In this document: positions 34,577-41,324 of the stretch, piece after piece
Position numbering within the stretch: the stretch's first letter is position 1
Layout of the letters: each line of letters starts with the position of its first letter
From: a virus
Reading direction: 5' to 3' (one strand)
IMG/VR virus record: IMGVR_UViG_3300005366_000002
Location: 40,106 to 104,105 of that record
Length of the DNA stretch: 64,000 nucleotides
The notes under the pieces: generated by a model
Databases searched by the model: none
Seen by the model: only the letters and a program-made list of their open reading frames with translations
What the model was told of the DNA's origin: nothing
Made by a program: the position numbers and the translations under genes

Positions 34577-35025
34577 AGATCATCTACGTGACCGCCAACT
34601 CGATCCCTGACCGTCTGATCCGTTACTTCGACGGCGGCGAGTTCAGCCACTGCGCGATGGTGTTCGGGGACAACGTAGTCCAGGCCATCCGACAAGGCGT
34701 GGTCGTCACGCCTCTCAAGAACCTGCTGGACATCTGCACGGTCACGAAGACGATCGACGTGCCCCTCAAGGATGAAGAGGCTGCGAAGTCCTGGGCGTAC
34801 CACAAGGTCGGTGCGTCCTACGACTTCCTGGCCGTCGCGATCCTCGGCTGGCGCGACGTGTTCGGTGTCGCCCCTCGCTGGGACTCGAACGGCCGCTTCT
34901 TCTGCGACGAGCTGGTGCTGAGCGCCTGCATCGCCGGCGGTCTTCAGGAGCCGGAGCAGTACCCGCGCTTCTACGGGATCAAGCGCTCCTTCGAGTTCCT
35001 CTCCATGTTTGCCACCAAGGGGTGA
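34573..35025 (+). CDS. Permuted NlpC/P60 (YiiX-like) papain-fold protein
   Basis: 150 residues. The order His first (GEFSHCAMVF, about residues 23-32), then GASYDFLAV near 78 and a Cys in RFFCDELV near 109, matches circularly permuted papain-like enzymes of the YiiX/NlpC type, which include cell-wall and lipid hydrolases. No signal peptide and no shared tag. It sits inside the tagged cassette with four-base overlap to the previous gene. Confidence 0.6.
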   Translation: MKIIYVTANSIPDRLIRYFDGGEFSHCAMVFGDNVVQAIRQGVVVTPLKNLLDICTVTKTIDVPLKDEEAAKSWAYHKVGASYDFLAVAILGWRDVFGVAPRWDSNGRFFCDELVLSACIAGGLQEPEQYPRFYGIKRSFEFLSMFATKG

Positions 35026-35032
35026 CCTGATC

Positions 35033-35989
35033 ATGCGTCTCCAAGCCAGTGCACGGCTCCTCGCTGAGGAGGCCGACGTCTCCTACGAGGACTACGTGAA
35101 GGTCGTGGCGTCGCTGGCGCGTCCCGACAATCAGCTCGTGGCGTTTGACTTCAAGGTGCCGGGCGCCCTGAAGAAGCTGTGGTCGGAACTCAAGGAGATC
35201 GGCCAAGAGCTGACCGAGAGCGCAGGTATCGGCTGGGACGCGATCGTCAAAGCGTTCCAGGAGAAGTCCGTGTTCACCCTCCTCAAGGGGCTAGGCTTCT
35301 CCGTCAAGAAGCTGCTGAAGGCAGTGTCGAAGGCCTCGGCGATCCCTGCGCACGCCCTGTTCATCGCTCTCGACGAGTTGATCGAGGCGTTCGGTGACAG
35401 CGAGACGCTGAAACGTCTGAACGTGCATGAACGAGTTGAGCGCCTCGACGAAGTGATCAAGCGCCACCCGGTGCTGTCGAAGCTGACCGGTGTGGCTGTC
35501 GCAGGCTTCCTCATCTGGCAGTACCTGCACACGTCGAACACCGGTGACGTCCACTACGACCTCTCGCTGGTCGACACGATCCTGAACTGCATCAAGGGCG
35601 ACTACTCCCTGGCGGACATGTTCGCGTCCAAGCAAGGTCTCAAGGACATCAGCGTGCTCTTGTTCGGACTGGCCTCCGGCGGCATGGGCCTCACCAGCTA
35701 CGGTGCATCGCACGTGGAGCACGCGCTGACTTTCCTCGGCAAGCACGCAGGGACTGCCGCGTCGATCCTCCTGGCCCTGTTCTACGCGGGTGCGAAGAAG
35801 CTGGGCATGCACATCGACTACTCCCACGAGCCAGTGCATGCTGGCCTGTCGGTCGAGCAAGGCGATCCTGCAGGACGAACCCAACGCTGGTTCAACCAGC
35901 TCAGCGGGCCTGAACGCGAGAAGTACCGGAAGAAGTATCCGGGCACCAAGTTCAACGACAAGACCAAACTCATCCTTCCGAAAGCCTGA
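35033..35989 (+). CDS. Tagged protein with hydrophobic segments (RLQASARLLAE N-terminus)
   Basis: 318 residues from ATG 35033; an upstream TTG in the same frame overlaps the previous gene. Starts MRLQASARLLAEEAD. Three hydrophobic stretches near residues 150-165, 206-228 and 240-256 could span or enter a membrane. The C-terminal 60 residues are basic and polar. No family recognised. If it is virion-borne, membrane interaction on entry is conceivable (inference). Confidence 0.7.
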   Translation: MRLQASARLLAEEADVSYEDYVKVVASLARPDNQLVAFDFKVPGALKKLWSELKEIGQELTESAGIGWDAIVKAFQEKSVFTLLKGLGFSVKKLLKAVSKASAIPAHALFIALDELIEAFGDSETLKRLNVHERVERLDEVIKRHPVLSKLTGVAVAGFLIWQYLHTSNTGDVHYDLSLVDTILNCIKGDYSLADMFASKQGLKDISVLLFGLASGGMGLTSYGASHVEHALTFLGKHAGTAASILLALFYAGAKKLGMHIDYSHEPVHAGLSVEQGDPAGRTQRWFNQLSGPEREKYRKKYPGTKFNDKTKLILPKA

Positions 35990-35991
35990 TC

Positions 35992-36303
35992 ATGCGCCAA
36001 CTCGTTCTCCAAGCCAAGCAACGTCTGATCGCCGCGCCGTTCGGCAAGAAGCCTGGTCGTGCTCCGGCTGGCCCGCGTGACCGCGAAGCCGACATCGAGG
36101 CGCTGCTTCACCAGGCGTGGGCGGAGTGCCAGTCGGCCGCACGGCAGGATGGCGATGATGTGTCGCACTGGAACCCGGAGACGGCGGCCGACTACCTGAT
36201 CGGCTACGCTGAAGGCCGCCCGGAGTACCGCGAGCTCGGCATCTCTCCAGGCGAACTGGACAAGTACGCCGAGGCGTTCATCAACAAGGTGCAGAGCCGC
36301 TGA
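35992..36303 (+). CDS. Small tagged protein (LVLQAKQRLIA N-terminus)
   Basis: 103 residues. Starts MRQLVLQAKQRLIAAP, carrying the shared tag. A basic linker (residues 15-30) precedes a helical domain of unknown function. Last member of the cassette before the promoter motif at 36315. Confidence 0.75.
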   Translation: MRQLVLQAKQRLIAAPFGKKPGRAPAGPRDREADIEALLHQAWAECQSAARQDGDDVSHWNPETAADYLIGYAEGRPEYRELGISPGELDKYAEAFINKVQSR

Positions 36304-36314
36304 GCTGCACCACG

Positions 36315-36324
36315 CAATTTCATG
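36315..36324 (+). promoter_or_regulatory. Putative late-type promoter motif (CAATTTCATG)
   Basis: A recurrent decamer after the tagged cassette, 64 bases before the next gene. Confidence 0.5.
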
Positions 36325-36388
36325 TCCTAGCGAATCCCGTATCGGATAGCTCTCATTGCGCACTGACGCTCACAATAGAGGAACTCTC

Positions 36389-37129
36389 ATGTTCAACACC
36401 GAAACCGTTGCGATCACCGACTACCGCCTGATGACGCCTTCGCTGGCCAAGGTCATCGTCTCCTTCACCGGCAACATCGACCGCCGCTTCCTCCACGAGA
36501 AGCTGACCGAGATGTTCGACGGCTGCGCTCAACCGGTGCGCGCGTCGTTCAAGCAGATCCAGGAAGGCGTGGCCGTCGGCTTCATCAAGGCCAACCGCGC
36601 GATCCGCATGGTCGACGAGAAGCAACTGAAGGCCTACCGCCTGATGGGCTCGAACATCATGATGGACGAGTCGGACAAGAGCCTGTGGGAAGTCAAGACC
36701 GGCGCGTCCGGCAAGTACCTGGCCCGCCACGGCCAGGAAGACCTGCAGGCGCTGGTGCAGGCCTCGAAGATCACCCGCACCGACATCCCGCGCATCGCTC
36801 ACCTGACCATCGCCCGCGCGGCCGCCGCCGAGCTGGTGTCGTTCGTGGACGACGAAGGCGACGTGGATCACGGCTTCGCCTACCAGACCTCCGAGTCGCA
36901 GGTGCGCGTCGTCTCGTTCGCCCGCAAGATGCCCATGACGGTCGACTACGACGCCGTCGTCGGGATCGTGCCGATGGACGTGCCGGCCCACGTGCGCGCG
37001 CAGGTCATCGCCTCGATGACCCCGGAGGAAAAGAAGCAGGCCAACGCCTACTGGACGCGCCTCTACAGCTACGCGCCGGACTACATGCGCGAGACGATCA
37101 AGCAGGTGAACGAAGGCACGTTCGCCTGA
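36389..37129 (+). CDS. Hypothetical, probably abundant late protein (246 aa)
   Basis: The start is ATG 36389 after GAGGAA; an in-frame upstream codon at 36356 is less likely. No family recognised. Its codon choice is as extremely GC-polarised as in the capsid genes, and it has its own promoter motif and a UUCG-loop terminator. This suggests a highly expressed monocistronic gene. The sequence looks soluble and alpha/beta. Confidence 0.75.
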   Translation: MFNTETVAITDYRLMTPSLAKVIVSFTGNIDRRFLHEKLTEMFDGCAQPVRASFKQIQEGVAVGFIKANRAIRMVDEKQLKAYRLMGSNIMMDESDKSLWEVKTGASGKYLARHGQEDLQALVQASKITRTDIPRIAHLTIARAAAAELVSFVDDEGDVDHGFAYQTSESQVRVVSFARKMPMTVDYDAVVGIVPMDVPAHVRAQVIASMTPEEKKQANAYWTRLYSYAPDYMRETIKQVNEGTFA

Positions 37130-37144
37130 TCCTGGTCGACATGG

Positions 37145-37167
37145 ACGGGACCTTCGGGTCCCGTTTC
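37145..37167 (+). terminator. Rho-independent terminator with TTCG loop
   Basis: ACGGGACC and GGTCCCGT form an 8-bp perfect stem closed by TTCG, followed by TTTC. It ends the 36389 transcript. Confidence 0.8.
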
Positions 37168-37190
37168 TACAGCTCACGTAGAGGTGCAAG

Positions 37191-37481
37191 ATGCAAACAC
37201 TGAAGCTCCAAGCAAAAGAACGGCTGGCCGCAGCTGATGTCAAGAGAACCGCGCCCGAGTGGTCCGGCATGCCGGTGGTCTATGACGCCATCCTGTCCAT
37301 GTGCTCGCTCTGCCACGAGTGGGAAATCGCTGACGACGCGGTCAAGGCCTTGCGAAACAAGAAAGCCTTGGTGACCAAGAAAGAATTCCTGGCCAACTGC
37401 AAGACCATGTGCGGCGAGCTGACAGATGCCATGAAGGGCCAGTACAGCGCCATCAAGGACATGGCTGACGGCGTGAAGTAG
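37191..37481 (+). CDS. Small tagged protein (LKLQAKERLAA N-terminus)
   Basis: 96 residues. Starts MQTLKLQAKERLAAADV, nearly identical at protein and DNA level to the start of the gene at 14025, while the bodies are unrelated. The rest is helical with a few cysteines. No family recognised. Last plus-strand gene before the convergent junction. Confidence 0.75.
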   Translation: MQTLKLQAKERLAAADVKRTAPEWSGMPVVYDAILSMCSLCHEWEIADDAVKALRNKKALVTKKEFLANCKTMCGELTDAMKGQYSAIKDMADGVK

Positions 37482-37616
37482 GGCAACCGAACAGCGGGCT
37501 CGCGAACCGGGCTCGTTGTGTGTGGTGTTTTGCTGAGGTCCGCCCGTCTCACACGCGGGCATGGAACGTCAGGGCTATAGAGGCCTCAGCTCCTTTTTCC
37601 ACACGCAGAAACGACG

Positions 37617-37652
37617 AAGGGCCCCACGGGATTCAGTTCCCGTGGGGCCCTT
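37617..37652. terminator. Bidirectional terminator between convergent gene blocks
   Basis: AAGGGCCCCACGGGA and its exact complement form a perfect 15-bp stem with a 6-base loop. T-rich sequence follows on the plus strand (TTCTGCTTTT). It lies between the last plus-strand gene and the end of the minus-strand block. The rest of the 37482-37752 gap shows only a short GCCCG/CGGGC inverted repeat and a CGGGCTCG direct repeat; I see no gene there. Confidence 0.85.
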
Positions 37653-37752
37653 CTGCTTTTCCGGCTCTGAAACCGCCGTTCTGGTTCGTCATACGGAATG
37701 CCCGATTTAGGCTTCATTCCAGACGTTGGCATCGCGGTCTAGCACCTGCTAA

Positions 37753-38064
37753 TCACGCGTATTCCTGCCTCGCGTGATCGTAGTCGATCGCCTTGAACAG
37801 TGCCCAGACGTCGCGCACAGGGACGCAGGTTGGACGCACCAGCTTCGCCTCCTGTGCTTCGATCCAGCAGGTGAAGCTGACGCGCCGCGAGAACCGCGAG
37901 CTCTGGGAACGCGCCAGTTCCGCGTTCCTGAACGCATTGAACGCCGTGACGGACTGCCTGAACTTCGGGTCGTCCCACTGTGGCAGCGTCAGGTCGTACT
38001 GGGCGGAGGTCTTGCCGCTGTCGCGAACGATCACGAGCCAGCGGAATGGGATTTCCTTGGTCAT
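37753..38064 (-). CDS. Hypothetical protein (103 aa)
   Basis: No family recognised. A compact, basic alpha/beta-looking sequence. Last gene of the minus-strand block. Its ATG overlaps the stop of the DUF2591-like gene (ATGA). Confidence 0.7.
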   Translation of the reverse strand: MTKEIPFRWLVIVRDSGKTSAQYDLTLPQWDDPKFRQSVTAFNAFRNAELARSQSSRFSRRVSFTCWIEAQEAKLVRPTCVPVRDVWALFKAIDYDHARQEYA

Positions 38065-38492
38065 TGGTCAGGAAGGTCGATGGTTGCGCGGTAGACGAGT
38101 GACACGTAGGCCCTGCAGAACGCGACGAGTCGTGTGGGCCCGTAGCACATGATCTCCAAGTCCTTGCCTGTCGATCGTCCATTGTAGACGCGGATCTCGC
38201 AGCACTGAATCCGGCCGTGCTGAGTCTCGGCATGCCAGAACGAGACGCCATCGAGGGCCTCGATGATCGGACCTGCCCAGTCCCAATCCTTCGTGGGCTT
38301 GAACGGAACGAACTCACCTTCGCTGTCGTAGCCGAGGCCGTGGAAGTTCTTGCCCAGGGAGTAGACCCTGTATTCACCGCTGCCAAGACGGCCAACGCTG
38401 AAGAACGGCGCACCTTCACGCTGACCGTAGACGAGGGCGACGGCCGCGTCCAGTGCCGAGCCCTCCATGTGAATCACCAGATGTTCGCTCAT
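38061..38492 (-). CDS. DUF2591/NinX-like phage protein
   Basis: 143 residues from the ATG at 38492. The segments ALDAAVALVYG, DWAGPIIEALDGVSFWHAE and GPTRLVAFCRAYVS follow the layout I know from DUF2591 (NinX-type) phage proteins, whose function is not established. Four-base overlaps with both neighbours couple it to the replicative helicase. Confidence 0.6.
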   Translation of the reverse strand: MSEHLVIHMEGSALDAAVALVYGQREGAPFFSVGRLGSGEYRVYSLGKNFHGLGYDSEGEFVPFKPTKDWDWAGPIIEALDGVSFWHAETQHGRIQCCEIRVYNGRSTGKDLEIMCYGPTRLVAFCRAYVSLVYRATIDLPDQ

Positions 38493-39808
38493 ACGTCCGC
38501 CAGATTTGCCATGGTCTCGGAGCTCTCTGTTGATGTGTCCGGCATCGACTCGACGGGCATGACACGCATCCACGCCCAGTGGAAGCCGACCTCGAACGGA
38601 TAGGAGCCGCTGTTGCGCGCCTTCGGTTGCTCGACCTTGATTCGGCCGATCTCCTTCTCGCGCTCTTCCTTCTTCGTGACCCAGATCCACGAGTTGTTCG
38701 AGTGCTCGCTGATGGCCTGCGCGTAGCGGATCTTGCCGTCCTGGTTGACCTGACACAGCAGCACGTTGACCGTGTTGGTGTTGTCCGCGTTGATCTTCGC
38801 AGTGCGAGCGATCGCACCCAGGGCCTGCCACGAGTCCTCACCGGTCGTGCCCTTCAGCAGCGAGATGTAGTCGATGATCCGCACGTCGCAGTCGTAAGCG
38901 TTGACCGCGGCCAGCACGTCCTCGATCGACACGTCCTCGTCCGGCTTGTAGATCGTGAGGCGGCCGCCCTTCTTCGCGATGTGCTTCATCCACCGCTGGA
39001 ACTTGGCGTACCCTGCATCGCGTTCGACGTCGGTCAGCTTGCCGGTCAGGATCCGCGTGACGTCCACCTTGTTGAGGTTGGCGCCGATGCGGCTCATCAT
39101 CTCGTCCTTGGTCATCTCCAGAGGGACGATCACGACCTTGTAGCCCTGCTGCGCGATGTTCATCGCGAGCTGACAGGCCAGCAACGACTTGCCACCACCG
39201 GACGAGGCGCCGACGGTGAACAGGCCGCCGCGAAGCAGACCGCCAGAGCGCTCGTCGAACGGTCCGATCATCGTGGGGATCACGTTCTCGGTCTTGTCAC
39301 CGTAGAACAGGTTCTTGACGGCCTCACGGCTGTTGTTGTTCAGCCCGAAGTGCAGGAAGTTGTTCTTCTGCGACTTGTTGGCCCGAGCCGAAGCGATGGT
39401 CGACGACGCCTGCTCCATCAGCTTGTCGATATCGCACTTCGATCCGCTCATCGCTTCGTCGATGGCGAACTTCAGCTCGTTCATCATCCGGTACTGCCGG
39501 TACGTGCTGAGGATCTTGACGGCCTTGCGCGCGTCGTCCTTCGTCTGGATCGCTGCCTCCGAGTCGCGGAAGAACGACCGCGCTTCCTCAGACAGGTCAG
39601 GGTCGGAGATCACCAGCTTGTAGAGCGGCGGCTCACCGGTGTCGACCATCTGCTTGCGGATGGCCTTCAGCACCTCCTTCGATTCGGGCGCGTCGAAGAA
39701 CGACTCGTCCACCGAGCTGAGAATCGAACCGGCGATGACGCGGTTCTTGTTTGTCATCCCCCGCAGAACCATGAGTTCGGTGCGGGGGCTTACGGTCTTG
39801 ACTGCCAT
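38489..39808 (-). CDS. Replicative DNA helicase (DnaB/gp41 type)
   Basis: 439 residues. RecA-type core with Walker A GASSGGGKS (about residues 200-208), an LEMTKDEMMSRI segment just after, as in DnaB H1a/motif regions, and Walker B VRIIDYISLL near 310. A small N-terminal helical domain precedes it. It corresponds in role to T4 gp41, unwinding DNA 5' to 3' ahead of the polymerase. A TAAATA-class promoter lies about 20 bases upstream. Confidence 0.92.
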   Translation of the reverse strand: MAVKTVSPRTELMVLRGMTNKNRVIAGSILSSVDESFFDAPESKEVLKAIRKQMVDTGEPPLYKLVISDPDLSEEARSFFRDSEAAIQTKDDARKAVKILSTYRQYRMMNELKFAIDEAMSGSKCDIDKLMEQASSTIASARANKSQKNNFLHFGLNNNSREAVKNLFYGDKTENVIPTMIGPFDERSGGLLRGGLFTVGASSGGGKSLLACQLAMNIAQQGYKVVIVPLEMTKDEMMSRIGANLNKVDVTRILTGKLTDVERDAGYAKFQRWMKHIAKKGGRLTIYKPDEDVSIEDVLAAVNAYDCDVRIIDYISLLKGTTGEDSWQALGAIARTAKINADNTNTVNVLLCQVNQDGKIRYAQAISEHSNNSWIWVTKKEEREKEIGRIKVEQPKARNSGSYPFEVGFHWAWMRVMPVESMPDTSTESSETMANLADV

Positions 39809-39827
39809 TGGCTTCCTCTCGTTGACA

Positions 39828-39841
39828 GTCTATTTACAGGT
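39828..39841 (-). promoter_or_regulatory. Putative promoter of the TAAATA class (helicase)
   Basis: On the minus strand ACCTGTAAATAGAC. It overlaps the TAA stop of the preceding gene and lies 20 bases before the helicase start. Confidence 0.55.
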
Positions 39842-40568
39842 CCAGCTCGCGGTACATGACGGACCCGTCGCGGGCGAAGGTGTAGAGGTAGTCGCCGTTC
39901 TGGGAAATCGACTCGTCCTCTTCGCCGATGTCGATGTAGACGCGGATGCCAAGGAGCTGGCCGATCATGCCGGACTCCTCGACCTCGGCGAACGACGGCG
40001 GACAGCTCATGCACGTCATGATCGCCTTGGTGCACATGAGGCGTACCAGCACGCGCTTGTTGATCAGGACAGCGTTGACACCCAGGTTCGACGACAGTGC
40101 CTGGAAAGCGCCCAGCGAGAACGTGAGAGGGAGGCCGCGCAATGCATCCTGGGAGCGCATCTTGGCGCGCAGCTCCTGCATGGTCGTCCGCTTGACCATC
40201 GGGTACTCGACGAAGTAGGTGCCGCCGCCCACCGCGTGGTTCTTGACGACCAGCGCGCTCATGTGGGACACGAAGCGGCTCTCGGGCGTCAGGTAGGCGT
40301 CGGTCAGCATCTGGGTGTCGCCGATGTGGCCGATCTGGCCTTGCAGGACATGTCCGTTGTCCGCCGACTGGCGGATCATGCGGATCGTCAGCTCCTGCGA
40401 GCACATGAGCTCCCAGAGGCCGGCACCGACGACGATCGCTTCGACCTCGTCGTCTTCGGCCAGCTTCTTCAGGAGATCACGCGACCAGAACTGCGGCTCG
40501 GACTTCACGATGTCCTTGCCGTAGGTACGAGCTTCGAACTCGACGAGGGGTTTGACTTGAGCATTCAT
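39834..40568 (-). CDS. Hypothetical protein (244 aa)
   Basis: No family recognised. Mixed alpha/beta sequence with a CTKAIMTCMSCPP cysteine-containing segment near residue 180. It starts on the stop of the degenerate P-loop gene (TGATG) and its own TAA lies within the helicase promoter. Confidence 0.7.
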   Translation of the reverse strand: MNAQVKPLVEFEARTYGKDIVKSEPQFWSRDLLKKLAEDDEVEAIVVGAGLWELMCSQELTIRMIRQSADNGHVLQGQIGHIGDTQMLTDAYLTPESRFVSHMSALVVKNHAVGGGTYFVEYPMVKRTTMQELRAKMRSQDALRGLPLTFSLGAFQALSSNLGVNAVLINKRVLVRLMCTKAIMTCMSCPPSFAEVEESGMIGQLLGIRVYIDIGEEDESISQNGDYLYTFARDGSVMYRELDL

Positions 40569-41146
40569 CAGATGATCTCCTGGACTTGCTTCACGCTGGT
40601 GTTGGCGAAGTAGGCGATGCCGTGGCAGGGCACGTGCAGCCGCGTTTGGGCAAACGAAATCGGGTCTTCGCCGGCGACGACCACGATCTTGGGAACCGAC
40701 GAGAACCGCTCGATGATGTCGCGGGCCTTGTCGTACTTGAGGTAGTTGGACTTCGTGCTCAGGTTCGAGATCACGATTATCGACGGACTGAGGTCACGCT
40801 TGAGGATCGGGTTGTCATAGCCGTTGAAGACCGGCTCCCAGATCGGGTCGGCGTTGATGCCGAGGCGCAGCCTGTGGATCTCGACCAGGTAGGCCGCGAA
40901 ATACTTGGCCTTCTCGTCGTCCGGTGATCCAGCAACAACGTAGGTCAGCGGAGTCCTCGGCGACCTGGTGAACAGGTCCAGCGAGTTCTGCTGTACCTTG
41001 GCTTCGATGATCTTCTTCTCGCGCCGCGAGCTCTCGGTCATGAAAGCCTTCGGCTCCCAGAGCAGGCGCTTGCGACGGAACGCCGTGCAGTCCGGGAACA
41101 TGGCGAGTGTGTCTCTCCCGACCTTGATGTAGTTCTTCTCGGTCAC
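40568..41146 (-). CDS. Possible degenerate AAA+/DnaC-like ATPase-fold protein
   Basis: 192 residues. YVVAGSPDDEKAKYFAAYLV near residue 70 sits where a Walker A would be, but it lacks GKT. SPSIIVISNLSTKSNYLKYD near 121-140 looks like a Walker B strand and following loop without the acidic residue. KIVVVAGEDPISFA near 153 resembles the next core strand. The order suggests a helicase-loader-like AAA+ fold that lost nucleotide binding, close to the helicase gene. This is inference; it could be an unrelated fold. Confidence 0.4.
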   Translation of the reverse strand: MTEKNYIKVGRDTLAMFPDCTAFRRKRLLWEPKAFMTESSRREKKIIEAKVQQNSLDLFTRSPRTPLTYVVAGSPDDEKAKYFAAYLVEIHRLRLGINADPIWEPVFNGYDNPILKRDLSPSIIVISNLSTKSNYLKYDKARDIIERFSSVPKIVVVAGEDPISFAQTRLHVPCHGIAYFANTSVKQVQEII

Positions 41147-41316
41147 TTCTTCGGCTCCCTGATGATCACGGTATGAGCGTTGAGCCTGCCGCTGATGCTC
41201 GAGGGCTTCTGGTAGGTGAACAGGACGTGTCGCACGTCCTTACCAGCGCAGAACGCACAGCCACCGAACACCTTCGGGAACATCGAAGACAGGCATCGCC
41301 CGCATTGCATCTTCAT
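41143..41316 (-). CDS. Small zinc-ribbon protein (57 aa)
   Basis: Starts MKMQCGRCLSSM, with GGCAFCAGKD following: two CxxC pairs about 11 residues apart, a probable zinc ribbon. The ATG at 41316 follows a GGAGG site. It overlaps the next gene by four bases. Function unknown; small zinc ribbons often bind nucleic acid or partner proteins. Confidence 0.7.
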   Translation of the reverse strand: MKMQCGRCLSSMFPKVFGGCAFCAGKDVRHVLFTYQKPSSISGRLNAHTVIIREPKK

Positions 41317-41324
41317 GGCTCCTC

